Below, one piece after another: positions 31,835 through 44,216 of a DNA stretch of 64,000 nucleotides (the stretch's first letter is position 1; the number at the start of each line of letters is the position of its first letter). This DNA is from Agarophyton chilense (taxonomy: Eukaryota > Rhodophyta > Florideophyceae > Gracilariales > Gracilariaceae), in contig JARGXX010000016.1 in NCBI GenBank assembly GCA_030374765.1, forward strand, positions 1,054,001 through 1,118,000. Direction: 5' to 3'. The notes below the pieces were generated by a model, which was given only the letters and a program-made list of their open reading frames with translations, did no database searches and was not told where the DNA came from. A program made the translations under genes and the position numbers.

Positions 31835-33136
31835 TCAAGAGCTGTCCATCATATCTCTCATGCATTGCTGGAACAGGGGGTAAGTAGTGGCATTGAAAAT
31901 GTGACCGAGGTGATGTCTCGAAGCGCACAATACCCGCATGCCTTGCTTTCGCGAAAATTGTTCCGACGATTTCCGAAGTTCTGCATTTGTTCGAGCTTCC
32001 TCAGATACACCGAGAAAATGACTATCAATATACGACCGTACATCCGAATCAACCTTCATACGTTTTCTTACAAACAGTCCACCCTTCTCAGCAATGACTT
32101 TTTCTATATTGGGAATGTCGCCAGAGTCAATTGCAGGAGGACGACTACCCCTCTTCATCACGCCCCAGAGTACTAATCTAAAAGCATCATGGACGATTCT
32201 GTCACGAGTCTCTTCAGCACGAGTCAGCAACGTGCTAAAGAAGAATTCTTCTGGAACATATACATTAGCGAAAAACGCAATCAGTTGACGAGAAAGGCCC
32301 GAGTGAATAGAGAGTTCTGCAGCGGATCGATGTAAAATAATCCAGGCTTCAGATTTGACGACTACGACGGGCAATTTGGTGTCAAAAAGAGGGTGATTCG
32401 AATGGCCTATAGTATTGAGACAGCCCCGTATGCATGGCTCCGTCTTGACCTGTTCATCATGCGGGTCATGAGGTCTTATATCACTGTAGGTAGCGGAATC
32501 GATGTTGATACGAAAGAAACGATCGTTGTAAACACGGCCAGAAGCTGGGTTCGAGTAGTTTGTTGTCTGCAAAAAGCTCAAGTTCTTGTCGATAATTTCG
32601 GGATGTCCAAGTACGTGACGCAATTGGTTTGGTGTGACAAGAGGGTAGTCGGCACCGCTGAGGTTGATAAAGTAGTCCCAGGTATCATCTCGTTCAAGTA
32701 AAAACGAAATGCCATTAAGAGTATTCAGAACGGTTGTAATGCCCAAGTAGGTGACGTACTGACGTGGGATGAGGTGAACATTTGAAGAATAGTTTGCGTT
32801 TTCCAGAAGCTGGTGTACCGGTTCCATCATTTCTGGAGGGGTACGCTTGTCGATATGGATCGCATAGACGTTGTCTTGATGCCATATTACATCAAACAAC
32901 GAAGGTAACATCGGTATAGTGCGGTCGTAGGCTTGTATGAACATCGCAATTTTGGCGCTTTGTTCGGGAACTTCAACGGGGTTGGTGCGAAGAATGGATT
33001 GAATCGGCTCATTTCTTATGCTGGCTTCGAATGTACCGAACCACAGCAGAATTACTAACACAGCAGTCAACCAAAACAGTGATCGGCGTTTACGGAAACA
33101 AAACAAGGTGATATCTTGAGCCAGGTGTTTTGGCAT
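31835..33136 (-). CDS. GT14 glycosyltransferase (core-2/I-branching / xylosyltransferase type)
   Basis: 433 residues from the first ATG (an upstream in-frame TTG at 33217 is not a credible start). Type II membrane topology: short basic N-terminus (FRKRR), one hydrophobic span at ~19-34 (LFWLTAVLVILLWFGTF), then a lumenal domain. GT14 landmarks: AMFIQAYDR (~63-71), VYAIHIDKRT (~90-99), FINLSGADYPLVTPNQLRHV (~159-178) and EEFFFSTLL. Several NxS/T sites. Family members transfer GlcNAc, xylose or glucuronate from nucleotide sugars in the Golgi; donor and acceptor here are unknown, though a cell-wall or matrix polysaccharide role would fit an alga (inference). Confidence 0.85.
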   Translation of the reverse strand: MPKHLAQDITLFCFRKRRSLFWLTAVLVILLWFGTFEASIRNEPIQSILRTNPVEVPEQSAKIAMFIQAYDRTIPMLPSLFDVIWHQDNVYAIHIDKRTPPEMMEPVHQLLENANYSSNVHLIPRQYVTYLGITTVLNTLNGISFLLERDDTWDYFINLSGADYPLVTPNQLRHVLGHPEIIDKNLSFLQTTNYSNPASGRVYNDRFFRINIDSATYSDIRPHDPHDEQVKTEPCIRGCLNTIGHSNHPLFDTKLPVVVVKSEAWIILHRSAAELSIHSGLSRQLIAFFANVYVPEEFFFSTLLTRAEETRDRIVHDAFRLVLWGVMKRGSRPPAIDSGDIPNIEKVIAEKGGLFVRKRMKVDSDVRSYIDSHFLGVSEEARTNAELRKSSEQFSRKQGMRVLCASRHHLGHIFNATTYPLFQQCMRDMMDSS

Positions 33137-33510
33137 TGTGACGATAGAGATGGCCGCAAGAAAGAGCGACAAATGTTTCACAATGTGGACAATGAGACGC
33201 GCAGATTTCGCTGCCAAGCGCGGGCACGTCTAGGCCGGCGTGCACAACCTGAAGGCCGCAGACGGCGAAATGCTTCATCATTGCTTGGAGTGACGTTACT
33301 TTACAAAGATTCTTGGGACTGGTGCCTTACGGTGTTGTCATAAGACCGCCTCACAGAGACAATCTTAAGATCTCACCGGGAGGCACTGTCTGATAACAAG
33401 TCGTCACAGACAAATCCCAAATAGAGCTCTTTTTCTCTATGTTTTCTACAGACCATAAAAGATAAATCAAGCCAACTGTATGCCTATTTACCCTTCCCGG
33501 CAAGGGTAGT
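33137..33510. other. Upstream region of the GT14 gene
   Basis: About 370 bp between the GT14 start and the first repeat of the nested block. It holds a small hairpin TACCCTT-CCCGGC-AAGGGTA near 33488-33507, and a similar motif recurs near 52398-52420. Confidence 0.5.
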
Positions 33511-33831
33511 TGTAAACGTCATATCCGTTCAAATTTAGTCAGGGACACAACGCGGGTGGCTACAACCCAAAAGGGACACAAGTAGTAGATATGCTCTCGA
33601 GTGTACCAGCCCAGGATAGGGCAAAGAAAAGAAGTCAGAGAAAGACGACAGAAAGAAAGTGTAAAGAGTAGAGTGCGAATGATAAAATGACCAATATATA
33701 AGTAACAGGAAGAGAGAGAAAGGTACAAAGATGTGATGCAATAAATGAAATATGTAAAGGCCTATACCACGATGTAAAACGATGTGAAGACTGGATTTTA
33801 TATCGCAAACGCTCTAGAAACTAGTATTATT
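33511..33831 (-). repeat. Repeat unit E, copy 1, left part
   Basis: About 80-85% identical by eye to 52618-52930. In the other copy the match runs straight on into a second segment; here it is interrupted at an AT-rich site by element D, after which the unit resumes at about 47903. Confidence 0.8.
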
Positions 33832-34048
33832 AAAAAAGGAGTAGAAGCAGGTTAGAACACAGAGACCAGGTTCATAATCAAATAAACAAAGTATCAGTTT
33901 TTATGCATCTTGTAGTGGTTGCCGTCTCGTTTTAAAAAATACAAAGAAGCGTAGCTTCTTCTAAAATCATGATACTAAATATACGATAGCTTAACATAAC
34001 AGTTAAAAACATACGAGGGCTTAATAAAACAGTAAAAAACATACAACA

Positions 34049-34682
34049 TGTCGTAAAGTGGCGGAAAGGCTGACCTTTGAGATGTCCGATACACTAAGCT
34101 GACCTTGTAGGTGATGGGTGCAAGGAATCATCGGCCACGCAGCTCCGGGCGAGCTACCATCTAGGTGTTGTCAGCCACGTGTAGTGTTGACATGTACCTT
34201 TTGGTTGAGTAATTTTTAGTGATAGTAATTGTAATTATGCGTATTCTAGTACAGTAGTTGAGTGGCCACCTGGCACTGTAGCCAGTGCTGGCCAGGTCTC
34301 TGGCACTAGGTCAGAGACCGTGCCTTGCTGGCACCTCCCGGGTGATCTGGAGAGTGCAGTCCACTGCATATAGGGAACTGCACCTCCCTAATCCTTATCT
34401 GATGAAGGCAGGAATCACTTGGGTCACGAGTATACTTTTTGGTTTATTGTTTCTCAACTACCACACAGGCTTTCTTGCACGTCGACGCCTACCATCGCTC
34501 ATCTACACGGTATAGGCTAGTCTCCCCGCCGTTTTTCCCTGCGGGTTTTCACAGTCCACTGTTACCATCGAGGTTTACTACGTCTATCTTCTAAGGTTGG
34601 GCTTCAACACGCTCCCTACGGTTGATTGTCCCTACCCTCCCGAGACAACACAGTGGCATACCCCAGAAGTGATTGTACGACA
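34049..34682 (+). repeat. Element B 5' LTR
   Basis: 634 bp, TGTCGTA...TACGACA, a perfect 7-bp inverted end. Same length as the right copy. Confidence 0.93.
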
Positions 34683-34685
34683 TTT

Positions 34686-34703
34686 TGGTCTCCCGACTTA
34701 GAA
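34686..34703 (+). promoter_or_regulatory. Primer-binding-like site of element B
   Basis: TGGTCTCCCGACTTAGAA, three bases (TTT) after the 5' LTR. It is identical over 18 bases to the site of element A. Confidence 0.75.
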
Positions 34704-34708
34704 AGTAT

Positions 34709-35573
34709 TGAAGAGCAACGTCCTCCAGGGAGGTTTTTGGGGACTTAAGTTTTTTCCGGAGCCTCCGGCGTGCAACCTCGTTATGAGTAGGAGTAATCTG
34801 TTTTTACGGCGATGGCCGGAACGCCGGTGATGCACCGGCGGGACCGGGTGCCATACACGTGGCCGCAGCGCCCGCACGACACGTGGCCGCCAGATTGGCC
34901 CCTTTTGTTAGACGGACATTTAGCTATTTAGGATAGACTTTATTTATTCTATTCTACGGTGACTACAGTACTTAGGCCGCCGGCCTCGCGGCCGCAGGTC
35001 CAGTAAAGTCTGCCCAACAAGGGTGATCTTGGTCTTCCAGATCTTGGCTCTGGGTCGAACCGCCTGCGCGGATATACAACTCCTTACGGAGGGATTTCCC
35101 GTGGTGCACGGCTTCCCAACCCCCTTGGACGTTCAAGCAGCCTTCGTGTGTTGGGTATCTATTCCCACTTTCGTGGTTCCGCCTGTGTATACGGTTTGCT
35201 ACACCCGGCAGTGCCGGCTATTCCCGAGTCCCCTCTTGCGACTCGTGGTCAACCTCGCCCTCTTGCCTCCGTTCCCATTTTCCTTCCCTCTTCCTCCCCT
35301 TCATTGGGCAATTCCCGCTCTTGCGGCTCGCACTGACACCTGTCGTGCTCGCCACTCTCGTGGGTTTTGCCTCCTCAGAGAATACGCAAGCACCGCTTCG
35401 GCGGATATTCTCGGCTTCTTTCAGCCTCCCTGCGCCCGTCGCGACGGTTCGGCTCCGACTTACACCCGGCATTGCGCGCCGATCCCTGGGAGGGCTCTAC
35501 CGCGCCGGTTACCTCGTGAGAGGAAGATCCGGACGTCTTCGTAGGTTTTCCCCCTTGGGGGCATTGTCCTACA
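34709..35573 (+). repeat. Solo LTR of an A-related family nested in element B
   Basis: 865 bp, from TGAAGAGCAACGTCCTCCAG to ...ATTGTCCTACA, flanked by a perfect 5-bp target duplication AGTAT (34704-34708 and 35574-35578). Start, end and several inner blocks (AAGATCCGGACGTCTTCGTAGG-like, CACGTGGCC) match the LTR of element A read in its sense direction. It landed immediately after the primer-binding-like site of element B. Confidence 0.88.
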
Positions 35574-35699
35574 AGTATTTTTAGGTTTCGTCGTACCTTC
35601 ACAGTTCACACGAGATTCTGAGAAGGATTGAACGCTCGTACACCTATTCGGTTTCAGGAAATCCCGCAAAGCAATACAGTATACCACTATTGGTCATAA

Positions 35700-36606
35700 A
35701 TGGAACAACCTAAAAGGAATACGCGTGGTGCGAGCGCCCCGCCAAGCCATAAAGGTTTTAAAGGTGCCCCATCAACTCAACCGATTCTGGAAAACCCCGA
35801 GGAACTTCTCCGATACCCTCGAGACAAAACCGGAAAGGTACATGGTCCGCCGCCAATGGCAATGGAACCTCAAAGGGAATTACCAATGGAGGTTGCAGCG
35901 GAGGAGCTATGGCCTCAGCTCGAAGAACGAGCGAAAGCGCTCGTCACCCTCGCGGTCGAGGATGCATTAACCATAAAGGAGAATTCGGATACCCGGATGG
36001 TTCCGCCCTCAATGGACGTCGATGCATTTACCCGTATTATGGTTGACCGAGCAGCTCAAGAGCTATCGTAAAGCATACCTGAAATGGTGAAACAGTATCT
36101 CTTTACAGATGCTAGGGAGCATGTTTACCGCGCTGTGCAGGACCTTTGGGTTTCCGAGGGATTCGCAGAATCCTGACCTACACAGGTGAAAATCGCAAAG
36201 CGCATACCACAAGGGTTCCAAATGGGTCATTCCACCCATTCCAAACACTTTCCTACTGATAGTGAGTACCTACAAGGTTCAAGGCAGAGTCAAGAGGTGC
36301 CGGGGAAGGTAGATCCTCAAGACATTTACCTGCCACCAACTACAGGTCTCGTTCAAAAGGATACCCATGGAGGTGGTCCCAAGGACGATTTGTCTGACTC
36401 GTTGGATGAGCGACGAAGAAACCGAAAAGGGAAGAAGCGGAGGACGAAAGAGGGGAAAGAATCGAGAGGATGATTCAGACCCCGACTCGTCAGACTCCAG
36501 TTCCGATTCGAGCTCATCGTCGGATGATGACCGTAAAGATAAGAAGAAGAAGAAACCGAACAGATCGACGAAGAATTCGTCGAGAAAGGAGACAAATTAC
36601 CTGTAG
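35700..36606 (+). other. Element B gag traces (fossil)
   Basis: A 123-residue frame (35700-36071) with a Pro/Arg-rich start and a helical segment (EELWPQLEERAKALVTLAVE), followed by short Ser/Asp/Lys-rich frames like the low-complexity part of element A gag. Confidence 0.6.
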
Positions 36607-36623
36607 GATACTGAAGCCGTGCT

Positions 36624-38784
36624 ATGAATGAGGCGGAGCAGAACTACACGGTAACCGAGAAGGAACGTCTAACAGTAGTGTGGAGCATGTTGATGCTCCG
36701 TCCATACCTTTATGGTGAGCGCTTTACGTTGCGCATGGACCACAAAGCCTTAAGGTGGATCCTTGGACTCGCAGATGCGTCTGGTAGACTTGCCCGTCGG
36801 AGGCTGAGACTGTCGGAGTTTGAATACGACGTACAGTACCGTCCAGGTATCAAGCACAACATAGCTGACGCTATGTCACGCTTAAACACCTCAGGGTCAG
36901 AGACAGAACCGGTGGAAGATGATATCCCTTGCGTTGGTGTCATTAAACCAAAATGGTACCGGCGAACACCTAGAAGGATGTTGGGACTTACCTGAAGAAG
37001 GTGCTTTGTAGAACACCGACATGGAAACGCAAATACTGACTCTAGAGGAAACGAACGTCATGCCCGTAACCCGAGAAAAATTTCTACGAGAACAGGCCCA
37101 GGATGCGTACTGCAGAACCCTGGCTGACCAAATTGGTTTCAAAGGATCACCGTTCGATGTAGATCACAATGGGTACATCGTGAGAAGGTCAACCTTGGAT
37201 GGGAGCCTTCAAAAGGTGGTTCCGAAGGTGCTGCGCCCGAGAGTCTTGTATCTCGCGCTCTACCCGCGACTATCGGGACCCCCCGGTGCCACCAGGATGT
37301 ATTACACCGCTAGGCAATGGTTCTATTGGCCTCATATTGCCCATGATGTCTATACCTTTGTAGGTCAATGCGAATCGTGTGTTCGTACCCACGGTGGTAC
37401 TCGAAAGCATCGAAAGTACCTCAAGCTGTCTCCAGCAGCGGTTCCGCTGAATGTTGTTGCGATAGACCTTCTAGGACCACTTCCCAAGACCAAGAACGGG
37501 TATCAGCACATTCTAGTGAGCACCTACAGGTTCTCGAAGCTCACGAGAGCGATACTTTTAAAGGAGACGAATTCAACCACGCTGGCGATCGTGTTCCTCA
37601 ACCATTTGGTCTACACGTATGGCGCAGCACTGTACCTACTTACCGATAATGGTTCAAACTTGGCATCGAAGTTCTTCGAAGCTGTCTGTAACCTATTGGG
37701 TATTAAGCACCATTTCACTACGGCCTACCACCCGCAGACGAACGGACAGGTCGAGCGCTTTAACGACACATTGGTATCAAGGCTACGACACTATACGGAA
37801 GAGCACCAAACTGGGTGGTATGAGCTGGTGCAACCGCTCACCTACTCCTATAACCTTCAGGTACACCAGTCAACGCAGACCACTCCCTTTGATTTGGTTC
37901 TTTCGCGACACCCCCCAGGTATTGTAGTGCAGGGAGATCATACCACCAGCACTGCAGCTGGCACACTGACCCCTGCCCAAGTCAAGCGAAATACCCTTGA
38001 GAGGTTGAGAAGGGCTCTCAAACATGCAGAGAGCCGCCTCACTGCAGCCCAGAAGTGGTATAAGGCCGACTATGAGCGTAGGGTAACCAAAGTGGTCTCT
38101 GTATCGTCGGGACGATATGTTTACATAGACAACCCGCCTTCAGGTAAAAGACCACGACCGGGTGATGAAGCGGACGATGAAGCTATTGATAGAGGTATCA
38201 ATTCGAAGCTTCTACCCAAATCATGGGGACCGTATAAGGTATTGAACGCATCAGACCACACCGTTACGGTTGACCAGGACGGAATACCAAATACGATATC
38301 AATTGAACGTATTACGGTAGCACCTGAAACGGTTCAACATCGCATGGAGGCGGACACCTCAGCTCGAGAGCCCAGAGCTGTAGCCCTGCGTACTCGACCC
38401 TCGGAAGACTCCACCCCAATTGAGGTGAACGATGACCTACCAAGGGATGATCCGGATTACAACCCTCTAACAGGGACGGAAATGCAACCTCAAACGGTAA
38501 CAGCGGGAGCTCCCGACCCGGCTCCCACACACGAAGTTCCCAACTCGGAGCATGTGAACCCTCAAGGTGGAGTTCCCCCGAAAGATCAGGACCAAACCTC
38601 AGAAGAATTTCCTGTTGACCGTCTCGTGGGCCACACGCGAACCTACAATCGTCTGAAGTACCCCGTCACATGGTACGGCTGGGGCTCAGAAGGGGACACC
38701 CTCGAACCCCCAGCCGCAATGCCCCCACACTTCCGTATCAGGTATTGGCGCCGTCGCAAGGAGCCGATGCCTGCAGACGGCTAA
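36624..38784 (+). other. Element B RNase H and integrase with chromodomain (fossil)
   Basis: 36624-36995 is the C-terminal RT/RNase H part (NYTVTEKERLTVVWSMLMLR, RMDHKALRWIL, QYRPGIKHNIADAMSRL). 37021-38784 is integrase: a zinc-binding part ending CESCVRTHGG, core motifs VAIDLLGPLPK, LLTDNGSN and YHPQTNGQVERFNDTL, then the C-terminal domain and a chromodomain-like end (VTWYGWGSEGDTLEPPAAMP). Confidence 0.9.
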
Positions 38785-39028
38785 CCTTAGACCTTCGTGG
38801 TACTCAGGCCTAAGGAAGGGGGAGATGATACGTTGTTTTTCGCAGAAGGTGGACGCATATGCGTCAGATTGCCTACAAGGGAGGACACGAAAGAACAACC
38901 GAATGGAACAGTAGAAGAGACAACAATTTACTTAAAGAAGGACCTGTCGGTTTAGGAGCAATGGAATCAGTAATACCCGGGATATTGACTACCCGCTGAG
39001 GAAAACCCGCGTAAATGCTAGGAGACAT

Positions 39029-41398
39029 CTACCTAAGAGGTAGCGAAGGAGCGGTAGCCCCGCCACTGGGGAGAGGAGTCGAAACCAAAAGAGGAGGAAC
39101 GAACGGAACCGCCGGAGCAGGTTGCAAAGCAACAGGGTTCAAGTTTGCACCTAGAAGGGGGTCTGTCAAAGGATCAGATGGCGCAGCTGCAGAGACGCCT
39201 GCCAGATTGGCAACCTTACGGGTGGCCAGTTGGTACATGTCCAACTGGAACTGATTCCGGAACTCACCAAGTTGGTTCAGCGAATTCATGTATTGCGCAT
39301 GGCGTGGCAGCAAACCTTCAAGGAGCGTCAATGCAGCCACCACGGAGGTAGGCCCAGCCCTCTGAAAGTTGGAGACGCAAGACTGGCGAATTCGAGCCTG
39401 CAAACCGACCACGGCCGGTGAATCCATCATAAGTTGAGGCCGAGGCCGAGAAATACCCGCCAACAGAGGTCGAACCAGACCAGCAACCCGCGAGGAGCTC
39501 GGTTGAGTAGGAGTCACACCCGTAAAGATAGGCGACTTACGACCTTGAGGTAACGGCTTGGACGGGAAGGGACCAGCATACCGACCAACTAGTGCCTCCA
39601 CAGTACCTTAATAAGGTTCGGGGCTCGCGGGAGCTCAATAAACAGGAGGCTCCCCGGGATAGTATTGGGCGTGGCGACGCACAATCTTACAAGTTGCGGG
39701 ATCGAAAGCCTCCCAACCTTGATGGGAATCCCAGTGGTAACTCTTGCTCTGCTCGAGATACAAGTCCAAATAATTCACGGTATAATCGGTCCCCTCCACG
39801 ATGTTCACGTAACCACATCGGGAAATGTCCTGGGCAGGCCTCGGAGGTATAAAGAAAATGCGACCTACAGGTTGAACACCATCTCGGTATATGTCAGAGT
39901 CGGGATTGCGACAATCCCAATCGATACCGTAGCGGGCGGCCTCTAGAGCCAGGGTGGCAACCAATACGGTCCACTCCGAGAGGGCAATCGACCAAATGAG
40001 GTAATACCGCTCTAGGTTCCGAGAAATCTGACTCCCGAAGTACGCCAAGACCGGCGGATTGGGCACGTTCAGTGATAACTAAACCTCATAGGACTCCCAC
40101 CACTCTGGTCGAAGCACGTACCAATCGCGTCTATCCTTCGTAGGTTGTGAGAAGTACTCGACGTTATGAAACATATGCATAACGCGATTGTACGAGTTAC
40201 GAGTGCGAACGCGACTCTCCGTCGCTGCATCCTCGCCCCACCTACTACGGTCAGCCCAATTGATAGTTACGAAAGGCCGATTCAGGGGAACCAAGTCAGT
40301 TGAAACCTGAAGGTAAGTCTCCGGAATAGACGGGTACTCACACACTGGCACCACCAATCGACGGTAATAATACAGCTCCGGTTCGATGCGCACATACGGC
40401 AAGTCGCTCGCATATATGGGCGGCATGAAGTACCTCAAAGGTGTAGGACGCTGCCGAATCTGGAAACATTCCAGTCGACCCTGACGAGGTTGAGACTCTT
40501 GGTCCCTTTTCTTCAATAGCAAAGGAACGGAGCGAGGTCACTCGCAGTCCCAACGGGACAAATCCAAGTAGGTATCCAATTGTGGTCTGGTAAGAGCTGC
40601 CGGCAGCGACGACCTCCCTACCGCCACAGGCCAATCGTGCTTCAACAGGTCATTGTTCGTTACCTGGTCGAAGGTAATACCAAAAGGTCCATACTGACTC
40701 GTCGTCCAGATCGCCGCACCAAACGCGAGATTGTGAGCCCAATTGGTTTGGGTCGTCGAAGGAAGTCCACCACTGCGTTGGTACGGATCAGCCGGAGTCC
40801 TAGGGGAGAACTCAGTCGCAGGGACAGGCATACTGCAAAATCCAATGTTGGTAGGCGTTCACGAAGTCGAGCGAGTTACCCTCTTGGTATTACCACCGCG
40901 TCCACGGCCACGAGATGGGCCGCTACCTGACATGGTTGGGAAAGCCGTAGCTCGACCCGACGAACGAGGTGATGACTCGAACTCCACCGCCGCGGTGAAC
41001 ACCAGCGGGTATTCATCCTTCTCAAGTAGAGCCTCCTCGGTCCGTTCTGAGGAGACGGCCATCGGATCCAACCTTTCCGGTAGTACCGACACTGATCTTT
41101 CGGGTACAACAGTGGCCGCCGTGCGGTCGCGAGCGGGTCCAGACCTTTGAGGTATCGTGGAACGGGACCAATCCGACCTTAAAGGCATAACTGAAGGGGT
41201 ATCAATCCCCTCGGAATCTCCAACTTCTTCGACTTCAATGGTAACGGGCATCTCACGTCTCTCGATCACTGGTGCTTCTTGTGGGGAAGAACCACCCCTT
41301 CGTGGTATCGGTGACGAATCCACGAGGTGGCGCGAGGTGCACCGATGTGGTACCGAATGGGTTCGAACGCGTGCGCGGAGGGGGCGCGATCCTGTCAT
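39029..41398 (-). other. Opposite-strand ORFs of element B (fossil accessory region)
   Basis: A chain of minus-strand frames (40859-41398, 40538-40831, 40079-40522, 39635-40066, 39029-39601) between the chromodomain and the 3' LTR, opposite to pol. 39635-40066 has LAYFGSQISRNLERYYLIWS, then IALSEWTVLVATLALEAARY and FFIPPRPAQDI, which match in pattern the opposite-strand frames of elements A and C. No known domain. The first frame is Ser/Arg/Thr-rich. Confidence 0.6.
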
Positions 41399-42073
41399 TA
41401 CCTTGAGGGTAAACCGGAATGCAAAACCGGAAAAAGTTCGCGTAATTACCGGCGGGGACGCTCAACACCAATAAGGTCTCACAACCGGAAGCTTCCACCA
41501 CGGACCCAGGCCAACACCTCAATGGTTGTATCGACGCAGGCTCAGGCCCCAGTCAATCCTTACAAGGTAGAAGAGACCTGAAAGGTCGAGAAGCCAGGAA
41601 ACCTTTAGGGAAAAGCCGGACAGTACGGCTACGGTCGCGACGCCGCCAATTAAGGGCAGTACAACCTGAAGGGTTGTCGAGCCCTGGGAACGACCAGGCG
41701 GGACGGCGCTGCGCAGGGACCTAGGAGGAGAATGAAGTTGAAGTAACCGGGAAGGATGCGATACCCACTTGGTTAGACAGTAAGCGATGCGGAAGCAGAA
41801 TCGCAGGCAAGCAGGGCCACTACCGAAAAGGTGTCCGAGAGCGTGCTAGGTAAACTGCATCGCTCTCATGACAGTCCCTACCTGAGTGGTTGTGGCTCAA
41901 TTCGTGCGCCGACGTCGTCGCATGCCCTCCCCAACCGATACTGGCACCGAGTTCTGAACCTCAAGGGATCGCGCGCCGCGCGCAGACACCACTCCGATGC
42001 CCACGTCACTGTTGCACCTCTATGGGTTGATGGAAGGAGACACGGGGCGTGCCTCGTGGGTAGGAAGGGGGTT
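41399..42073. other. Element B internal stretch before the 3' LTR
   Basis: No coding signal that I trust. It ends in the purine-rich tract next to the 3' LTR. Confidence 0.4.
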
Positions 42074-42707
42074 TGTCGTATAATGAGGGAAGGGCTGACC
42101 TTTGAGGTGTCCGATACACTACGCTGACCTTGTAGATGATGGGTGCGAGGAATCATCGGCCACGTAGCTACGGGCGAGCTACAATCTAGATGTTGTCAGC
42201 CACGTGTAGTGTTGACATGTACCTTCTGGTTGAGTAATTGCTAGTACCTGTAAATGTAATTTTATTCATTTTAGTACAGTAGTGGAGTGGCCACCTGGCA
42301 CTGTAGCCAGTGCTGGCCAGGTCTGTGACACTAGGTCAGAGTCCGTGCCTTGCTGGCACCTCCCGGGTGATCTGGAGAGTACAGTCCACTGCATATAGGG
42401 AACTGCACCTCCCCCAACCTTATCTAATAAAGACAGGCACCACTTGGGTCACGAGTATACCTTTTGGTTCATCGTTTCTCAACGACTACACAGGCTTTCC
42501 CGAGCGTCGACGCCTACCATCGTTCATCTACACGGTATAGGCTAGTTGCCCCGCCGTTTCCCCCTGCGAGTTTTCACGGTGCCCTGCTACCATCGAGGTT
42601 TACTACGTCTACCTTTTAAGGTTGAGCGTCAACACGTTCCCTACGGTTGAGCGTCTCTACGCTCCGGAGACAAGACAGTAACATACCCCAGAGGTGATTG
42701 TACGACA
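42074..42707 (+). repeat. Element B 3' LTR
   Basis: 634 bp, TGTCGTA...TACGACA, preceded by a purine-rich tract. About 89% identical to the left copy. Confidence 0.93.
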
Positions 42708-43107
42708 ACAAGTAATACTGAAGACCGTTCACTATTCAAAACATTGAACGCTTTTAATATGACATTAAAAACGTGAAAAGTCGTATCATTTAAATTCAAT
42801 AATGACATTACAAACGTGAAAGGTTGTAACATTCAAACTCAGTATTCATCTCCTTCTAAATCTGACTTTAACCGAGAGGTTGATGAGATGATCTAGACTG
42901 AGATGTGGAAAATTCGTGAAGTATTTTTCTGGAGGGCATAGTAAGCTGCAAAGACTGTGCTAGAAAACTGTATGGATTAGTAGCCGGATCAGCCAAGTTC
43001 TGTTTTCCAGGAATCCACATTAAATCGTTGAGGTTATGTATCTCAAACTTAAATCGGATTCAGTTCACATCAGCACGAATTGATCTTTCAATTGAATTTA
43101 GATGAGG

Positions 43108-44216
43108 CTAAAAGGAGTGAAAAAGATCTTTCGAATCGACAGCCACTGTTAAATCGATGTCCTTGTTGAGAAGGGTAGAAAATGCTCTTGATAGAAATTT
43201 CCCTTCGTTAATCGCTTCGGATGCCGCTAGTGTCTCTGCCGCACTTATAGATCGAACGGGACGTTTAGACTTGTTTGATGTCCATGACAGCGTATGGAAG
43301 ATAGAGTCACAGCGCAGGTCTCCTAATAGTACTCCACAAACATAACCGAGCTGGCCATAGTCTCCAGAGCGAGCAGCATCGGAAAATACCGTTATCGAAA
43401 GAGGGAACTCTTCGTTCGTCTCCGTTCTTGGAAACAAAACAGTTGTGCCAAGCTTTTTCAGCGTTCGTAGTGAATTAATCTGACAAACAAGATCGGTAAC
43501 TTTAACAGTAGGAAGCCTTTGTTGTAGATAGCTTGCATAGGGCGCACAGAACGGAGATGCCGCTATGCCGAGTCATCCAATTGAACTGTTGAGTGATGTA
43601 TAGGAAGAGTGTTCGACACAATTCAGTTTTTCATCAGCTTTCTTGCGACGAATACGAGATATCGGATATGGTTCTAGAGCTTTGAGTTTGTCATCGCCAT
43701 TAATCTCAATTAACATGTCTTCTTGTTGAATTGCATTTAGACCAAATAAACGAAGAAGTCCAGGTCCATGTACAACAGTACCGAGTGTATATTTGTTATT
43801 AAACCTTGAAATGAATTGAGCAACGAGATGTTGGTGACCAGTAACGAGTATGTCATCAACAATCTTGACAAAGAGCAACGCCAGATTTCGTTCTTCTTTC
43901 AAATAAAATAATTTAGGAACGTATGTAAGCCGTAGGAGTCCCAAGTCAAAAAAAGCTGATCAGATTGAACTTGCCACTTAGCATTGGCACTGACCAGGCC
44001 GTAGGCAGCTGTGAGCAGCCACAAATATTGGTTTCGATCAGTAGATTCCTTGGGTGGAATGACATAAACATCACGACTTGCGGACCCGGTCTGGAGAACG
44101 GCAGTTTTGACATCGAGCTTCGTGAGTTGCCAACCGAAAATTGATGCGATAGACAATAAGTTGCGAATTCCTGTAGGCGGAAACATACAAAAGTCGGTCT
44201 TAAGATCATGTTTCAA
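43108..44216 (-). other. Element D reverse transcriptase and RNase H region (fossil)
   Basis: Copia-type RT segments: GWQLTKLDVKTAVL, AAYGLVSANAKW and KIVDDILVTG. RNase H with VFSDAARSGDYG and the SISAAETLAASEA helix, typical of RVT_2-type elements. Confidence 0.8.

Larger units (their letters stand above)
34049..42707 (+). mobile_element. Ty3/gypsy chromovirus fossil (element B)
   Basis: 8.66 kb on the plus strand, inserted into the left LTR of element D. Two 634-bp LTRs with perfect inverted ends. Parts are LTR, primer-binding-like site, a nested solo LTR, gag N-terminal traces (35700-36600), RNase H, integrase with chromodomain, opposite-strand ORFs, a purine tract (AGGAAGGGGG) and LTR. 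LTR identity is about 89% by my count (~70 differences), so it is clearly older than element A. It is broken in several places. The flanks hold ACAACA on the left and ACAAG on the right; a CAACA target duplication is plausible. Confidence 0.92.

Noticed and set aside
33137-33217. Longer N-terminus for the GT14 protein with a second hydrophobic stretch
   Set aside because: It would start at TTG. From the ATG at 33136 the protein has the normal single-span type II layout.
35023-35584. Long Pro/Leu/Arg-rich plus-strand frames as a gene between the LTR and gag of element B
   Set aside because: They lie within a solo LTR defined by target duplications, so the open frame reflects GC-rich LTR sequence.
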